Assembly: GCA_031412335.1 (NCBI GenBank)
Contig: JANOCT010000035.1
Coordinates: forward strand, 1 to 64,000
Reading direction: 5' to 3'
Length of the DNA: 64,000 nucleotides
DNA from: JBBQYA01 sp031412335
GTDB lineage: Bacteria > Bacteroidota > Bacteroidia > Sphingobacteriales > Sphingobacteriaceae
The notes under the pieces were generated by a model. The model made no database searches and was not told the DNA's origin. It worked only from the letters and a program-made list of their open reading frames with translations. The translations under genes and the position numbers were made by a program. Below are positions 25,802 to 34,671 of this stretch, in pieces (position 1 is the first letter of the stretch; each line of letters starts with the position of its first letter).

Positions 25802-26182
25802 ATGAATATCGAACTGAAAAAATTAATGTTGTATTTGATCCTGCCAATTTATTTGAGCATGGCTTATACCAGCATATATTTCAGAGAGGAAATTTCTTTT
25901 AAAAAACATTATGTACATAGTGATGAATGCCAAACTAACAATTTTCTTGCGCTCGATTGTTTTGATCATTGCAACGATGAAACAACCCATTTAGACGATC
26001 TTGCATCAAATAATTCAGGATCTGACCAATTAAAGTTTATAAAATTTATTGATAAATTTTATTCAGTTGAACCAGATATAAATTTATTCTTTAAGAATAC
26101 AACAAATATATTATTCGCAAATTTTTTAGTTAGTAGCCAATCGGTAGATCTATCAAAAAATTCCCCTCCTCCAAAAGTTTAA
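25802..26182 (+). CDS. Small exported Cys/His-rich protein
   Basis: 126 residues; the ATG directly follows the HupE stop codon, so it is co-translated. An N-terminal hydrophobic segment (LMLYLILPIYLSMAYTS) suggests export. It is followed by a dense set of possible metal ligands: His36, His39, Cys43, Cys53, His56, Cys57 and His63. The C-terminus ends in SPPPKV, a Pro-rich ending I have seen on other small Bacteroidota envelope proteins. No named family recognised. Possibly a periplasmic metal-binding accessory for the neighbouring HupE and TonB proteins. Confidence 0.72.
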   Translation: MNIELKKLMLYLILPIYLSMAYTSIYFREEISFKKHYVHSDECQTNNFLALDCFDHCNDETTHLDDLASNNSGSDQLKFIKFIDKFYSVEPDINLFFKNTTNILFANFLVSSQSVDLSKNSPPPKV

Positions 26183-26294
26183 TTCTTTTATTTAATTAGT
26201 ATTTAACGATTTATAATAATGTTTTATCATGGCATTCTTATATAATCCGCTTATTAATAAATAATACTTCTAATAAAATATTATTTTCTTGATT

Positions 26295-26337
26295 ACCCGC
26301 AACCTGATTTGCCAGGGTGAATATTCTGGTTGCAGGT
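26295..26337 (+). promoter_or_regulatory. Leader hairpin before the TonB receptor gene
   Basis: ACCCGCAACC (26295-26304) pairs with GGTTGCAGGT (26328-26337) with one mismatch around a 23-base loop. An alternative inner stem CCAG/CTGG competes with it. It ends 19 bases before the ATG. The T-run after it is short, so it is a poor terminator; a regulatory leader or weak attenuator is possible. It does not match any riboswitch I know. Confidence 0.4.
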
Positions 26338-26356
26338 TTATGTTATTTATACTAAA

Positions 26357-28621
26357 ATGAAAAAACAACTACAAAATTTGATGTTGACTTTACTTTTTCT
26401 GAGTTTAATGACAGCTATAGTATTTGCCCAAAAAAATTCTATTTCTGGAATTATCATTGACAAAAATGATGGAAGTCCAATTTCTGGAATTACTGTCCTA
26501 TTATCAAATAAACAAGGAACCATTTCTAACGAAAAAGGATATTATCAATTATCAAATATTCAGAACGGAAACTATGAAATTACTTTTTCGTCTATAACTT
26601 TTGTCAAACAAACAAAAAAAATAATTTTAAAATCCGACATTAAATTGGATGTAGTTCTAGCAGAAAATTCCTTAAATCTTCCTGAAATTTCAATCAGTGA
26701 TAATTCTATTAATGGGATAAACGCCATTAGTAAAGTTGATCTTGCTTTACGTTCTACCAATTCTGCTCAGGATTTGCTACGTCTGGTTCCGGGTTTATTT
26801 ATTGCCCAACATGCTGGCGGTGGAAAAGCTGAACAAATATTTTTACGCGGATTTGATGTCGATCATGGAACTGATTTTGCCGTTTCAATTGACGGAATGC
26901 CTGTAAATATGGTTTCGCACGCGCATGGACAAGGCTATGCTGACATGCATTGGATGATTGCAGAAACAGTTCAAAGTTTACAAGTTGATAAAGGACCGCA
27001 TGAAGCTTCGAATGGTGATTTTGCAACTTCCGGCGCTGGCAAATTTACTACCATAAATTATTTAGATAAAAATGTAATTAAATTAGAATATGGAAGATTT
27101 AATACAGCTCGTGGTTTAATTATGGTTGATCTTTTGAAAAATGCCAAATTATTTGGAAACAGAAACGAAAGTGCAATAATAGCCGCAGAATATTTGTACA
27201 CAGATGCTTATTTTGATGCTTCCCAAAATTTCAATCGTATGAATATTTTTGGGAAATATGTTATTGACCTGGATTCTATGAATACTTTCTCATTGAATCT
27301 TTCCACATTTTCGTCAGAGTGGGATGCAAGCGGTCAAATACCACAGCGTGGAATTGATGCTGGAATTATTGACAGATTTGGCAGTATTGACAATACAGAA
27401 GGCGGAAAAACCAGCCGAACTAACGCAAATATTATTTTAACTTCTCGATTTAAAAATAATGCAACGATTAAAAATCAATTGTTTTATTCTAAATATGATT
27501 TTAAACTCTACTCAAATTTCACTTTTTTCCTTGACGATAGTCTGAATGGCGATCAATTAGAACAAATAGACGACAGAAGTATTTATGGGTATAAATTTAC
27601 TTTAAACAATGATTATTTCTTTGGAAGTAAAAAAATATCGCAAACTTTTGGAGCTGGCTTACGATATGATGATATTTCACTAAACTTAAGTAAAAGTGTC
27701 AAAAGAAACTTTATCAGTGATATTGTTCGAGGCGATATTAAACAATTAAATGCTTATGCCTGGTTAGATGAAAATATTGAAATTACTCCGGCATTTTTTA
27801 TAAAACCTGGAGTTCGGTTTGATTATTTCAACTTTACATTTGATGATAAACTTTTGGGAGATTCCACAGGAGGAGAAAAAAATAAAAGTAGAATAAGTCC
27901 AAAATTACAATTTCAATACATTATAAATCAGGATGTTGAATTATTTGCTAAAGCTAGTATTGGTTTTCATTCAAATGATGCACGCGGAGTAGTATTAGGG
28001 AAACAAGAAGAAACTCTTCCTCGTGCTTATGGATATGAAGTCGGAAGTTTATTTAAACCATCTAACAATACGGTAATGCAAATTGCATTATGGGGTCTTG
28101 ATTTGGAAAGTGAATTAGTATATGTTGGAGACGGAGGTTTTGTAGAAGCCAGTGGAGCTACTCGTAGATTAGGTGTTGATTTTGCCATCAGACAACAAAT
28201 AATGCCTAATTTATTTGCCGATCTGGATCTAAATTATAATTATGGACGTTTACTAAATGTTCCAAAAAATGAAGATAATATTCCTCTAGCACCTCGATTT
28301 ACGAGCATTGCTGGGATAAGCTATAAAAAAGAAACAGGTTTTAATGGAGGCATTCGATATAGAGCAATTGGAGACAGACCAGCTAATGAAAATAACACAG
28401 TAACAGCCAAAGGCTATTTTGTAGTAGATGGTTTAATAAACTACACGCAAAAAAAATATGAAATAGGCTTAAGTGCTGAAAACATCTTTAATGTAGATTG
28501 GAATGAAGCACAATTTGATACAGAAAGCCGCTTGCAAAGTGAAAGCGAACCTGTTTCAGAATTACATTTTACTCCTGGAACACCGTTTTTTTTAAAAGGG
28601 AGAATTAGTTTTTTCTTTTAA
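26357..28621 (+). CDS. TonB-dependent outer-membrane receptor
   Basis: 754 residues from ATG 26357; an upstream in-frame TTG at 26330 lies within the leader hairpin and is rejected. Signal peptide (LMLTLLFLSLMTAIVFAQ), then a carboxypeptidase-regulatory-like domain (SISGIIIDKNDGSPISGITV), a plug with FLRGFDVDHGTDFAVSIDGMP and the His-rich SHAHGQGYADMHW, and a 22-strand barrel ending in FLKGRISFFF with a terminal aromatic. It imports a ligand across the outer membrane with TonB energy. The operon context (HupE, Cys/His-rich protein) suggests a metal or metal complex; the substrate is not proven. Confidence 0.9.
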   Translation: MKKQLQNLMLTLLFLSLMTAIVFAQKNSISGIIIDKNDGSPISGITVLLSNKQGTISNEKGYYQLSNIQNGNYEITFSSITFVKQTKKIILKSDIKLDVVLAENSLNLPEISISDNSINGINAISKVDLALRSTNSAQDLLRLVPGLFIAQHAGGGKAEQIFLRGFDVDHGTDFAVSIDGMPVNMVSHAHGQGYADMHWMIAETVQSLQVDKGPHEASNGDFATSGAGKFTTINYLDKNVIKLEYGRFNTARGLIMVDLLKNAKLFGNRNESAIIAAEYLYTDAYFDASQNFNRMNIFGKYVIDLDSMNTFSLNLSTFSSEWDASGQIPQRGIDAGIIDRFGSIDNTEGGKTSRTNANIILTSRFKNNATIKNQLFYSKYDFKLYSNFTFFLDDSLNGDQLEQIDDRSIYGYKFTLNNDYFFGSKKISQTFGAGLRYDDISLNLSKSVKRNFISDIVRGDIKQLNAYAWLDENIEITPAFFIKPGVRFDYFNFTFDDKLLGDSTGGEKNKSRISPKLQFQYIINQDVELFAKASIGFHSNDARGVVLGKQEETLPRAYGYEVGSLFKPSNNTVMQIALWGLDLESELVYVGDGGFVEASGATRRLGVDFAIRQQIMPNLFADLDLNYNYGRLLNVPKNEDNIPLAPRFTSIAGISYKKETGFNGGIRYRAIGDRPANENNTVTAKGYFVVDGLINYTQKKYEIGLSAENIFNVDWNEAQFDTESRLQSESEPVSELHFTPGTPFFLKGRISFFF

Positions 28622-28811
28622 TTCAATAATTGTTAAAATTTTTTTATAACCATCTACAATTCGAAATTAATTATTCAATTACATTAAAACTTTATCTATT
28701 TTAAGACTAGTAGCCATTTTATTTTTCAAATATTTTAAATAAAATTAAATAATTTTTAAAGCAACGGATTAACCTAAAAATCGTAATGATTAAAAGTTTT
28801 AGTTAGTAATA

Positions 28812-28849
28812 AAGGTCGGTTTGTAGCATTACATCCGACCTTCTTTTTT
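28812..28849 (+). terminator. Intrinsic terminator upstream of the cytochrome-like gene
   Basis: AAGGTCGG (28812-28819) and CCGACCTT (28835-28842) form a perfect 8-bp stem with a 15-base loop followed by CTTTTTT. It is 190 bases after the TonB receptor stop and probably ends that transcript. The rest of the 28622-28887 gap is AT-rich with nothing else recognised. Confidence 0.8.
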
Positions 28850-28887
28850 GAACTTTTTTTTTGTAGGTTTATCTTATATATTGAAAT

Positions 28888-29280
28888 ATGAAAAATTTTC
28901 CTCTTGTTATTTCCACATTTTTTTTGATTGGATTCTTGATGTCATGCACTAGCGATAAAGGCGCTGAACCTAAACCAGTGATACTTGGTGACACTGTATT
29001 TTTTAGCAAAAACATAAAACCAATATTGGAAACCAGGTGCTATATGGGCAACGATGGTAGCACTTTTTGCCATGGAGAAAACGGTTCATCCTCTCGTAGA
29101 TTCACAACGTATGAAGGATTTACGAATCCTCAACTTATTAATAAAGTTTCCGATGCCATCAATCATAAACCAGATAATGGTGTGAGAGCAATGCCTTGGC
29201 CGGAAGGATCTGCAAAAATTCCGGCTGATGAAATACAAAAAATAGAAAGCTGGATCACACAAGGAAAACTGAATAATTGA
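28888..29280 (+). CDS. Lipoprotein with c-type-cytochrome-like domain and unusual heme motif
   Basis: 130 residues. Lipobox LMSC gives lipidated Cys20. The domain starts with FFSKNIKPILETRC, typical of Bacteroidota cytochrome c-like proteins, but the cysteine spacing is Cys51-x9-Cys61-His62 instead of CxxCH. A distal-ligand-like Met102 lies in AMPWPEG, and the last helix is IQKIESWITQGKL. Heme attachment is therefore uncertain; it could bind heme through an unusual site or have lost it. It precedes a DUF5777 gene by 35 bases and is probably co-transcribed with it. Confidence 0.78.
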   Translation: MKNFPLVISTFFLIGFLMSCTSDKGAEPKPVILGDTVFFSKNIKPILETRCYMGNDGSTFCHGENGSSSRRFTTYEGFTNPQLINKVSDAINHKPDNGVRAMPWPEGSAKIPADEIQKIESWITQGKLNN

Positions 29281-29315
29281 TTTCCCAAAAGATTTATTTA
29301 TTAAAACTTTTTAAC

Positions 29316-30221
29316 ATGAAAAAAACCCTACTTATTTTTTTAAGTCTATTGTTTACCACCATACTAAAAGCTCAGTCATTAGATTCATTAATGGCAATTA
29401 TGGGAAATGAAAATCAGGTAAGAACACCAGTTACAGCTACATTTAAAACAACCCGAGTTATTTTATCTCACTCCAACGAAACCGTAAAAAAATACAACAT
29501 GGATTTTCGGGTGAGTCATCGTTTTGGTGATTTTGCCGGAGATAATGGAGGCTCTGAAACTCTATATGGATTAGACAATGCTTCAGATATTCGAATTGCA
29601 TTTGAATATGGCGTTACAGATAGACTTACTGCTGGTTTTGGTAGAAATAAAATTGCTCAGCTATTAGATTTTTATCTTAAATATAAATTGGTAGAACAAA
29701 CAACGGATAATTCAACTCCCGTTTCTGTGACACTTTTTACTAGTTCGGGACTTACGCCCAGAAGAGTAGAAAGCGATATTTATGATGTTTATGCCCGTCG
29801 AATTTCGTATGTGACACAAGCAATTATAGCTCGAAAGTTTTCTTCTAATTTATCAGTAGAAATACTTCCAACTTGGCTACACAGAAATTATGTAAGCGAT
29901 TTCAGAGATGAAAATAATAATTTTGCCATAGGAATTGCGGGCAGGTATAAATTTACCAAACGCTTTGGAATTGTTGCCGATTATTATTTTGTCAATTCTG
30001 ATTTCCGCCAAAATAAAACCAATGATACATTTTATAATCCTCTTGGATTGGGTATAGAAATAGAAACTGGCGGACATGTTTTTTCCATCAATTTTGCCAA
30101 TTCAGAAGGGATAGTTGAAAATAATTTTATCCCAGAAACACGTTCAAGTTGGCTAAAGGGAGGTTTTAGATTTGGATTTAATATTTCGAGAATGTTTACT
30201 TTATATTCTCCGAATAAATAA
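29316..30221 (+). CDS. DUF5777-like outer-membrane beta-barrel protein
   Basis: 301 residues from ATG 29316 (an earlier in-frame alternative overlaps the previous gene's stop). Signal peptide ends at LKAQS. The mature protein is made of alternating strands (NMDFRVSHRFGDF, DIRIAFEYGVTDRLTAGFG, KFGIVADYYFVNS-type strands) and ends in FRFGFNISRMFTLYSPNK, consistent with an outer-membrane barrel of the DUF5777 family. It follows the cytochrome-like lipoprotein; such pairs occur in Bacteroidota but the function is unknown. Confidence 0.8.
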   Translation: MKKTLLIFLSLLFTTILKAQSLDSLMAIMGNENQVRTPVTATFKTTRVILSHSNETVKKYNMDFRVSHRFGDFAGDNGGSETLYGLDNASDIRIAFEYGVTDRLTAGFGRNKIAQLLDFYLKYKLVEQTTDNSTPVSVTLFTSSGLTPRRVESDIYDVYARRISYVTQAIIARKFSSNLSVEILPTWLHRNYVSDFRDENNNFAIGIAGRYKFTKRFGIVADYYFVNSDFRQNKTNDTFYNPLGLGIEIETGGHVFSINFANSEGIVENNFIPETRSSWLKGGFRFGFNISRMFTLYSPNK

Positions 30222-30238
30222 AAAGCTTGAAATGAAAA

Positions 30239-31402
30239 TTAAGAATACTTATCTCTTAATTTTAAAATTGGCAATTCATAATATTTATGAATTAATGTGG
30301 AAAGAATAAAAACAGAAACAAGGTAAAATATAAAGAAAGATGTAGTCAGCATATCATTTTCAAACTTATATTTAAAAAAAAAGGTTTTACCAATGAGTGA
30401 TAAATGAATTAAATATATTGGGTATGAGATTAAACTAATGTGTGTTATTGCATTACGAAATCTGGTAAGGTTAGATATAGAAAAAAAGGAGGCATATAGC
30501 ACTATGAGCGAAAATCCAATTGGTATAATTGTATAGAAGAAACCATTAAAGAAAAATTGATAACTAGGATTATAACCTAAAACAGGTATGGCATAGTAAT
30601 ATTTATAATTAAAAAAAGTTAATGAAATAATTACAAGCAAGCCAATTACAAATAGTAAAGCTTTATTATTCATTATAAAATAAGGATATCGTTTGCTCAA
30701 TAAATAAGTAAGAATACCGAAGGCAATTGCATCTAAGCGCAAAAGTACGATATTGGGAATTTCTGTATGAAAATCACCAAATATGCCAAAGAATGCATTT
30801 AAACATCTCAAAATAACAGAAAACAATATATAGATAATGATAAATCTTTGAATGTTAGCTATTGTTGTTTTTCCTTTTGTAATTGCAAAAGCAGTGAATA
30901 AAAATATGGGAATAAATAAATAGGACCATTCTTCTATCGAAAGGCTCCAAGCTTCACTGAAAAAATTAGGATGAGCAGTTGCAAAATTTTGAATAAAAAA
31001 TATGAAGCGCCAATCGAATTGAATACTATATAAAAAATAAAATAAGATTGAATTGAATAAAAAGATAAGAAAATAGGTTGGTAAGGTTCTAAACCATCTT
31101 CTTATCCAAAAGTGTTTGAGTAATTTCCAATCAATTTTTTGATTTTTAACAATTTCTTGCAAGAGAATTCCACCTATAAGAAATCCACTTAAAACAAAAA
31201 AAAGTTCAACACCTAATACTCCTAATAGAACACTTGAGGCAATAATCTTTCCTATTAAATATCCAATTACAGGTACATCAACCAGACTCAATAACATAAA
31301 TCTGGAGTGGTTGAAAACTACCATCAATATTGCAATGGCTCTAATTAAATCTAACCCGAAATTTCTTTTATCCGTAGCCTCGTGTAAAGTTTTAAAAAAC
31401 AT
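30239..31402 (-). CDS. Membrane acyltransferase 3 family protein
   Basis: 387 residues from ATG 31402. The N-terminus LDLIRAIAILMVVFNHSRF carries the conserved RAIAILMVVFNH block with the catalytic-type His, and about ten membrane helices follow. AWSLSIEEWSYLFIP is the second family signature. These inner-membrane enzymes move O-acetyl or other acyl groups onto surface glycans. It is the last gene on the minus strand downstream of the polysaccharide cluster, separated from it by the S74-domain protein and a terminator at 31425-31461, so it probably has its own promoter. Confidence 0.9.
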   Translation of the reverse strand: MFFKTLHEATDKRNFGLDLIRAIAILMVVFNHSRFMLLSLVDVPVIGYLIGKIIASSVLLGVLGVELFFVLSGFLIGGILLQEIVKNQKIDWKLLKHFWIRRWFRTLPTYFLIFLFNSILFYFLYSIQFDWRFIFFIQNFATAHPNFFSEAWSLSIEEWSYLFIPIFLFTAFAITKGKTTIANIQRFIIIYILFSVILRCLNAFFGIFGDFHTEIPNIVLLRLDAIAFGILTYLLSKRYPYFIMNNKALLFVIGLLVIISLTFFNYKYYYAIPVLGYNPSYQFFFNGFFYTIIPIGFSLIVLYASFFSISNLTRFRNAITHISLISYPIYLIHLSLIGKTFFFKYKFENDMLTTSFFIFYLVSVFILSTLIHKYYELPILKLRDKYS

Positions 31403-31424
31403 CAAGCCAAAATAAAAAAATAAT

Positions 31425-31461
31425 TAAAAAAAAAGGCCAAATTCATTTAAGAATTTGGCCT
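31425..31461 (-). terminator. Terminator of the S74-domain surface-protein gene
   Basis: AGGCCAAATTC (31434-31444) and GAATTTGGCCT (31451-31461) form a perfect 11-bp stem with a 6-base loop. On the minus strand it runs into nine T residues (31425-31433), 17 bases past the stop codon. Confidence 0.92.
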
Positions 31462-31477
31462 ATTAGGGTTGAACATT

Positions 31478-33553
31478 TTATTTATTTACAAATATTTTCT
31501 TTGATTGTACTTCTTCATTATTTGAAATTAATGAAAATAAATACATACCACTTGAAGGGAATTCTAACATTGATAACTCTATAGTACCTTTATCTAAGTT
31601 TTGAGCAAGATTAATTTTCTTAATTAATTTACCTTGCAAGTCTGTAACAATTATTAGTGACTGAGCTTTTATATTTTTTAAAGTATAGCTAATCGTTGAA
31701 GTTCCAACAATTGGATTTGGTGATACATTTAATAAATTCACACTATTATCGTTTACATTATTTGCTCTTAAACTTGTAGAATTATCTGATAAGTTTTGAA
31801 TTTCATTCTTTAATTTCTCTAAATCTGATTGCTGATCAATTGTTAATTTTTGAAGATCAATAATCATTTTTTGTTGTGCTTTAATTCCTTCGGCTAATAA
31901 TGGCATAATCGCATCGTAAATTAATCCCAAGGTACCATCTTCTCTTTTAATTACAGCTTCAGGTAACACCTCTAACACCTCTTGAGCTATAAAACCTGCT
32001 TGGTCAAGTTTTCCTAATTCTAAACCTGAAGAATTACTTTCAATCCACTTATAGGTATATCCACCAAGTTTAGCTATTTTATCTAATGGATTTGGGATGG
32101 TTTTAATATCTTTTTTGAATCGTTTATCAGAAAGTGCTACGTAACCTATTGAAGATGTGTAGCCATTAACAGCAAGTTTAAACCTTGTTCCAACAGCTGG
32201 TATAATAATACCTCCTGCTGCACCTCCAGCATAATTAAAGTTTGAAGTTTGATTAATTCCAACAGATTCTCCGTCGTCAAATATTTGACTATAAAGCAAA
32301 TTACCAGAAGAATTGCTTTTAGGAACAAAATTTAATGAATTACAAGTTGATGTTACCCCACCAACTGCCGCAGGGAGAGTAGCTTGAGCAACAAAACCAT
32401 TAACATCTACGTAAAGATATTTATTTGCTGGTGCTGGAGATACAATATTCGGTACATTATCAATTCGTAAAGTTCCTCCAACATGAAGTTTAGCAATAGT
32501 TCCAATTGCAACGCTACTTGTCACTGTTGTAGCGATAGGAACAACGCCTATTCCTAATCTAGCATTGGTTTGATTAGACATATTTATGCCCCAAATACAG
32601 TTTTGAATACTTAATTGATTGTTTCCAGTAGTAACGTTAGCAGGTAGTAAAACTGCAAGTGGGGTTGTTGTGCCACTTCCAATACAAACATTGTTTACAC
32701 CACCCAATATTCCCACCATGGAATTGTACCCAATAGCAATATTTTGAGATCCTGCTTGAGAGGAGGTATTTAAGGAACCCATTGCACCAGATCCAATTGC
32801 TACATTAAATTCACCATTTAATGCATTAAACATTGCATTATGCCCAACCGCAACATTATTTTTTCCATTTATTAGCTTATTCAATGAATACATTCCAAAT
32901 GCTGAATTTAAATCATCGTTGCAATTACGCAATGATTCAAATCCAAATGCACTGTTTCCAGAACCAATTAGACCGTTTTGTAGTGAATATGCGCCTGTAC
33001 TAGTATTTCTAAATCCTGTTGACAAGTATTGTTGGGCAGAATTTCCGACTGCAGTATTTCTTGATGAATTAAGAGATGGATCTGCTCCTTGGGTAAGATT
33101 TCTTAACGCAGATGCTCCTATTGCTGTATTTTGAGTAACAGTGATAGGACTACTATTTAGTAGAGTACCTTCTAAAGCATAAACTCCGAATGCTGAATTT
33201 CCAGTACCATTTCCAAGATTACTCATTACGGAAGCACCTACTCCCGTATTAGACCCACCAATTGTGGATTTATTTAGTACATTATACCCTATCGCAGTAT
33301 TTTCATAACTACCAAAAGAGCTATTTGATAAGGTGTTAAGACCAACAGCAGTATTTGATATAGCACTTGCATTAGTCGATGAGGATGCCCAAAGACCTTT
33401 TCCAATATATATTCCATTTACGGTTATTGGATCAAGAGAAATTTTGTCTGTTTGGGATCCTATAACTGTAAATTGTGCCCATGAAACATTATAAAAGCAA
33501 GTAAAAAGCGTCAGAACAAAATTAAATTTTAAAAAAAGATTGAGTTTTTTCAT
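31478..33553 (-). CDS. YadA-like repeat surface protein with S74 chaperone and type IX sorting domain
   Basis: 691 residues. Signal peptide ends near VSWAQ. Residues 67-292 hold about 13 repeats of 15-24 residues with the pattern NTAVG/NSAFG/NVAIG, as in trimeric autotransporter heads. Residues 474-570 form an S74 intramolecular chaperone: LSDKRFKKDI with the self-cleavage Ser475 and Lys480, then GFIAQEVLEVLPEAV and a coiled coil. The last about 75 residues (VSPNPIVGTSTISYTL ... SGMYLFSLISNNEEVQSKKIFV) are a type IX sorting domain. Such heads are trimeric fibres. Cleavage at Ser475 would detach the head from the sorting domain, which is odd (see findings). Confidence 0.9.
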   Translation of the reverse strand: MKKLNLFLKFNFVLTLFTCFYNVSWAQFTVIGSQTDKISLDPITVNGIYIGKGLWASSSTNASAISNTAVGLNTLSNSSFGSYENTAIGYNVLNKSTIGGSNTGVGASVMSNLGNGTGNSAFGVYALEGTLLNSSPITVTQNTAIGASALRNLTQGADPSLNSSRNTAVGNSAQQYLSTGFRNTSTGAYSLQNGLIGSGNSAFGFESLRNCNDDLNSAFGMYSLNKLINGKNNVAVGHNAMFNALNGEFNVAIGSGAMGSLNTSSQAGSQNIAIGYNSMVGILGGVNNVCIGSGTTTPLAVLLPANVTTGNNQLSIQNCIWGINMSNQTNARLGIGVVPIATTVTSSVAIGTIAKLHVGGTLRIDNVPNIVSPAPANKYLYVDVNGFVAQATLPAAVGGVTSTCNSLNFVPKSNSSGNLLYSQIFDDGESVGINQTSNFNYAGGAAGGIIIPAVGTRFKLAVNGYTSSIGYVALSDKRFKKDIKTIPNPLDKIAKLGGYTYKWIESNSSGLELGKLDQAGFIAQEVLEVLPEAVIKREDGTLGLIYDAIMPLLAEGIKAQQKMIIDLQKLTIDQQSDLEKLKNEIQNLSDNSTSLRANNVNDNSVNLLNVSPNPIVGTSTISYTLKNIKAQSLIIVTDLQGKLIKKINLAQNLDKGTIELSMLEFPSSGMYLFSLISNNEEVQSKKIFVNK

Positions 33554-33726
33554 GATTTTTAGATTATGTGAAGAAGCAAATTATCAAATACAAATCACAA
33601 TAAAAATAATTGTATATTATTATTATGTTAAGTTATTGTAAATTTAAACAATTAGAAATTCTTTTAGTTTCAATCCTAAATTTTTTGGAACTTATCAAAT
33701 TAAAAATAATTAATATTGACTTCAAT

Positions 33727-34437
33727 TTATAATCTATTCTTAATTGATCTATATAAAGAAGAAGGAATCTTTTTTAGAATTTCTGAAATACCATATTCTT
33801 TATTTAATACATAGCTACTCACCAACTCGAATTCATTTCCTAAAATTGGCATAGTATTTAATATGGAATCAACAGGTTGATTTCTATGAAAAATAAATAA
33901 ATTCTGGCGTAACCAATATAGTACTTCAGTATTGTTAATTAAATCAAGCTTAAACAAATCAAAATTTTGAAAGCCTCTTTTTCTAAACTCAGATATCCAG
34001 AAGTTATGCCTTTGTTCATTTATATGTCCTAAACCTCCTTGCCTTGGAATAGCTGCCGAAAACAAAATGATGTCACTGCATGATACTATATAATCTAAAA
34101 CTTTGAGTGATCTGTTGTATCCTATATGTTCTAAAACTTCGGTACAAATTAATAAATCAACCTTTTGAACAACCGGTATTGCTATATCCAAATCACAGGG
34201 AGTAAAAGTATAATTGTCCTTTACAACACATTTACTAACATCCAATTTAGGATGATCAATTATGGTAATTTCATTACTTCCGTTTTCTTGAAAAGCCTTA
34301 GCAAATGCTGCCATTCCACATCCTAAATCAATTACAGAATTGATCTTTGGAAGGTACTTATTTATGACTTTTACAATTATTCTAGTCGAGGATAATGTTT
34401 GATCTGTTCCGTAAAATAAATATTCTTTTTGTTTCAT
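33727..34437 (-). CDS. SAM-dependent methyltransferase
   Basis: 236 residues with a class I methyltransferase fold: motif I VIDLGCGMAAFAKAF (35-49), acidic motif TIIDHPKLD, and CTEVLEHIG. GLGHINEQRHNFW resembles other sugar- or lipid-methylating enzymes of polysaccharide loci. It is the last intact gene before the S74 protein and is separated from the upstream glycosyltransferase by a gap holding a broken methyltransferase. The acceptor is unknown. Confidence 0.82.
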   Translation of the reverse strand: MKQKEYLFYGTDQTLSSTRIIVKVINKYLPKINSVIDLGCGMAAFAKAFQENGSNEITIIDHPKLDVSKCVVKDNYTFTPCDLDIAIPVVQKVDLLICTEVLEHIGYNRSLKVLDYIVSCSDIILFSAAIPRQGGLGHINEQRHNFWISEFRKRGFQNFDLFKLDLINNTEVLYWLRQNLFIFHRNQPVDSILNTMPILGNEFELVSSYVLNKEYGISEILKKIPSSLYRSIKNRL

Positions 34438-34671
34438 TTTTTGTAAATATTAATTGTATGCTTTAGATAATTAGGTTTCCGAATTTAATTACACAATTTA
34501 TAAAATTTCAACTTATAATATATAACTGTAAGAATTTATAAACCTTTTGACTCGCATTCTAAAATGATTTGAAATCCGAAAAACCAAATGAGATTTTGAA
34601 AATATTCTTTGGACCAACAATGCCAAATATTTATTAATTGAATAAAGAGTTAATTTATTTCAAATAATTTT

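Noticed and set aside
33554..33726. TAATTTG sequences upstream of the S74-domain gene
   Set aside because: They lack one base relative to TAnnTTTG and have no -33 partner, so I did not call a promoter.
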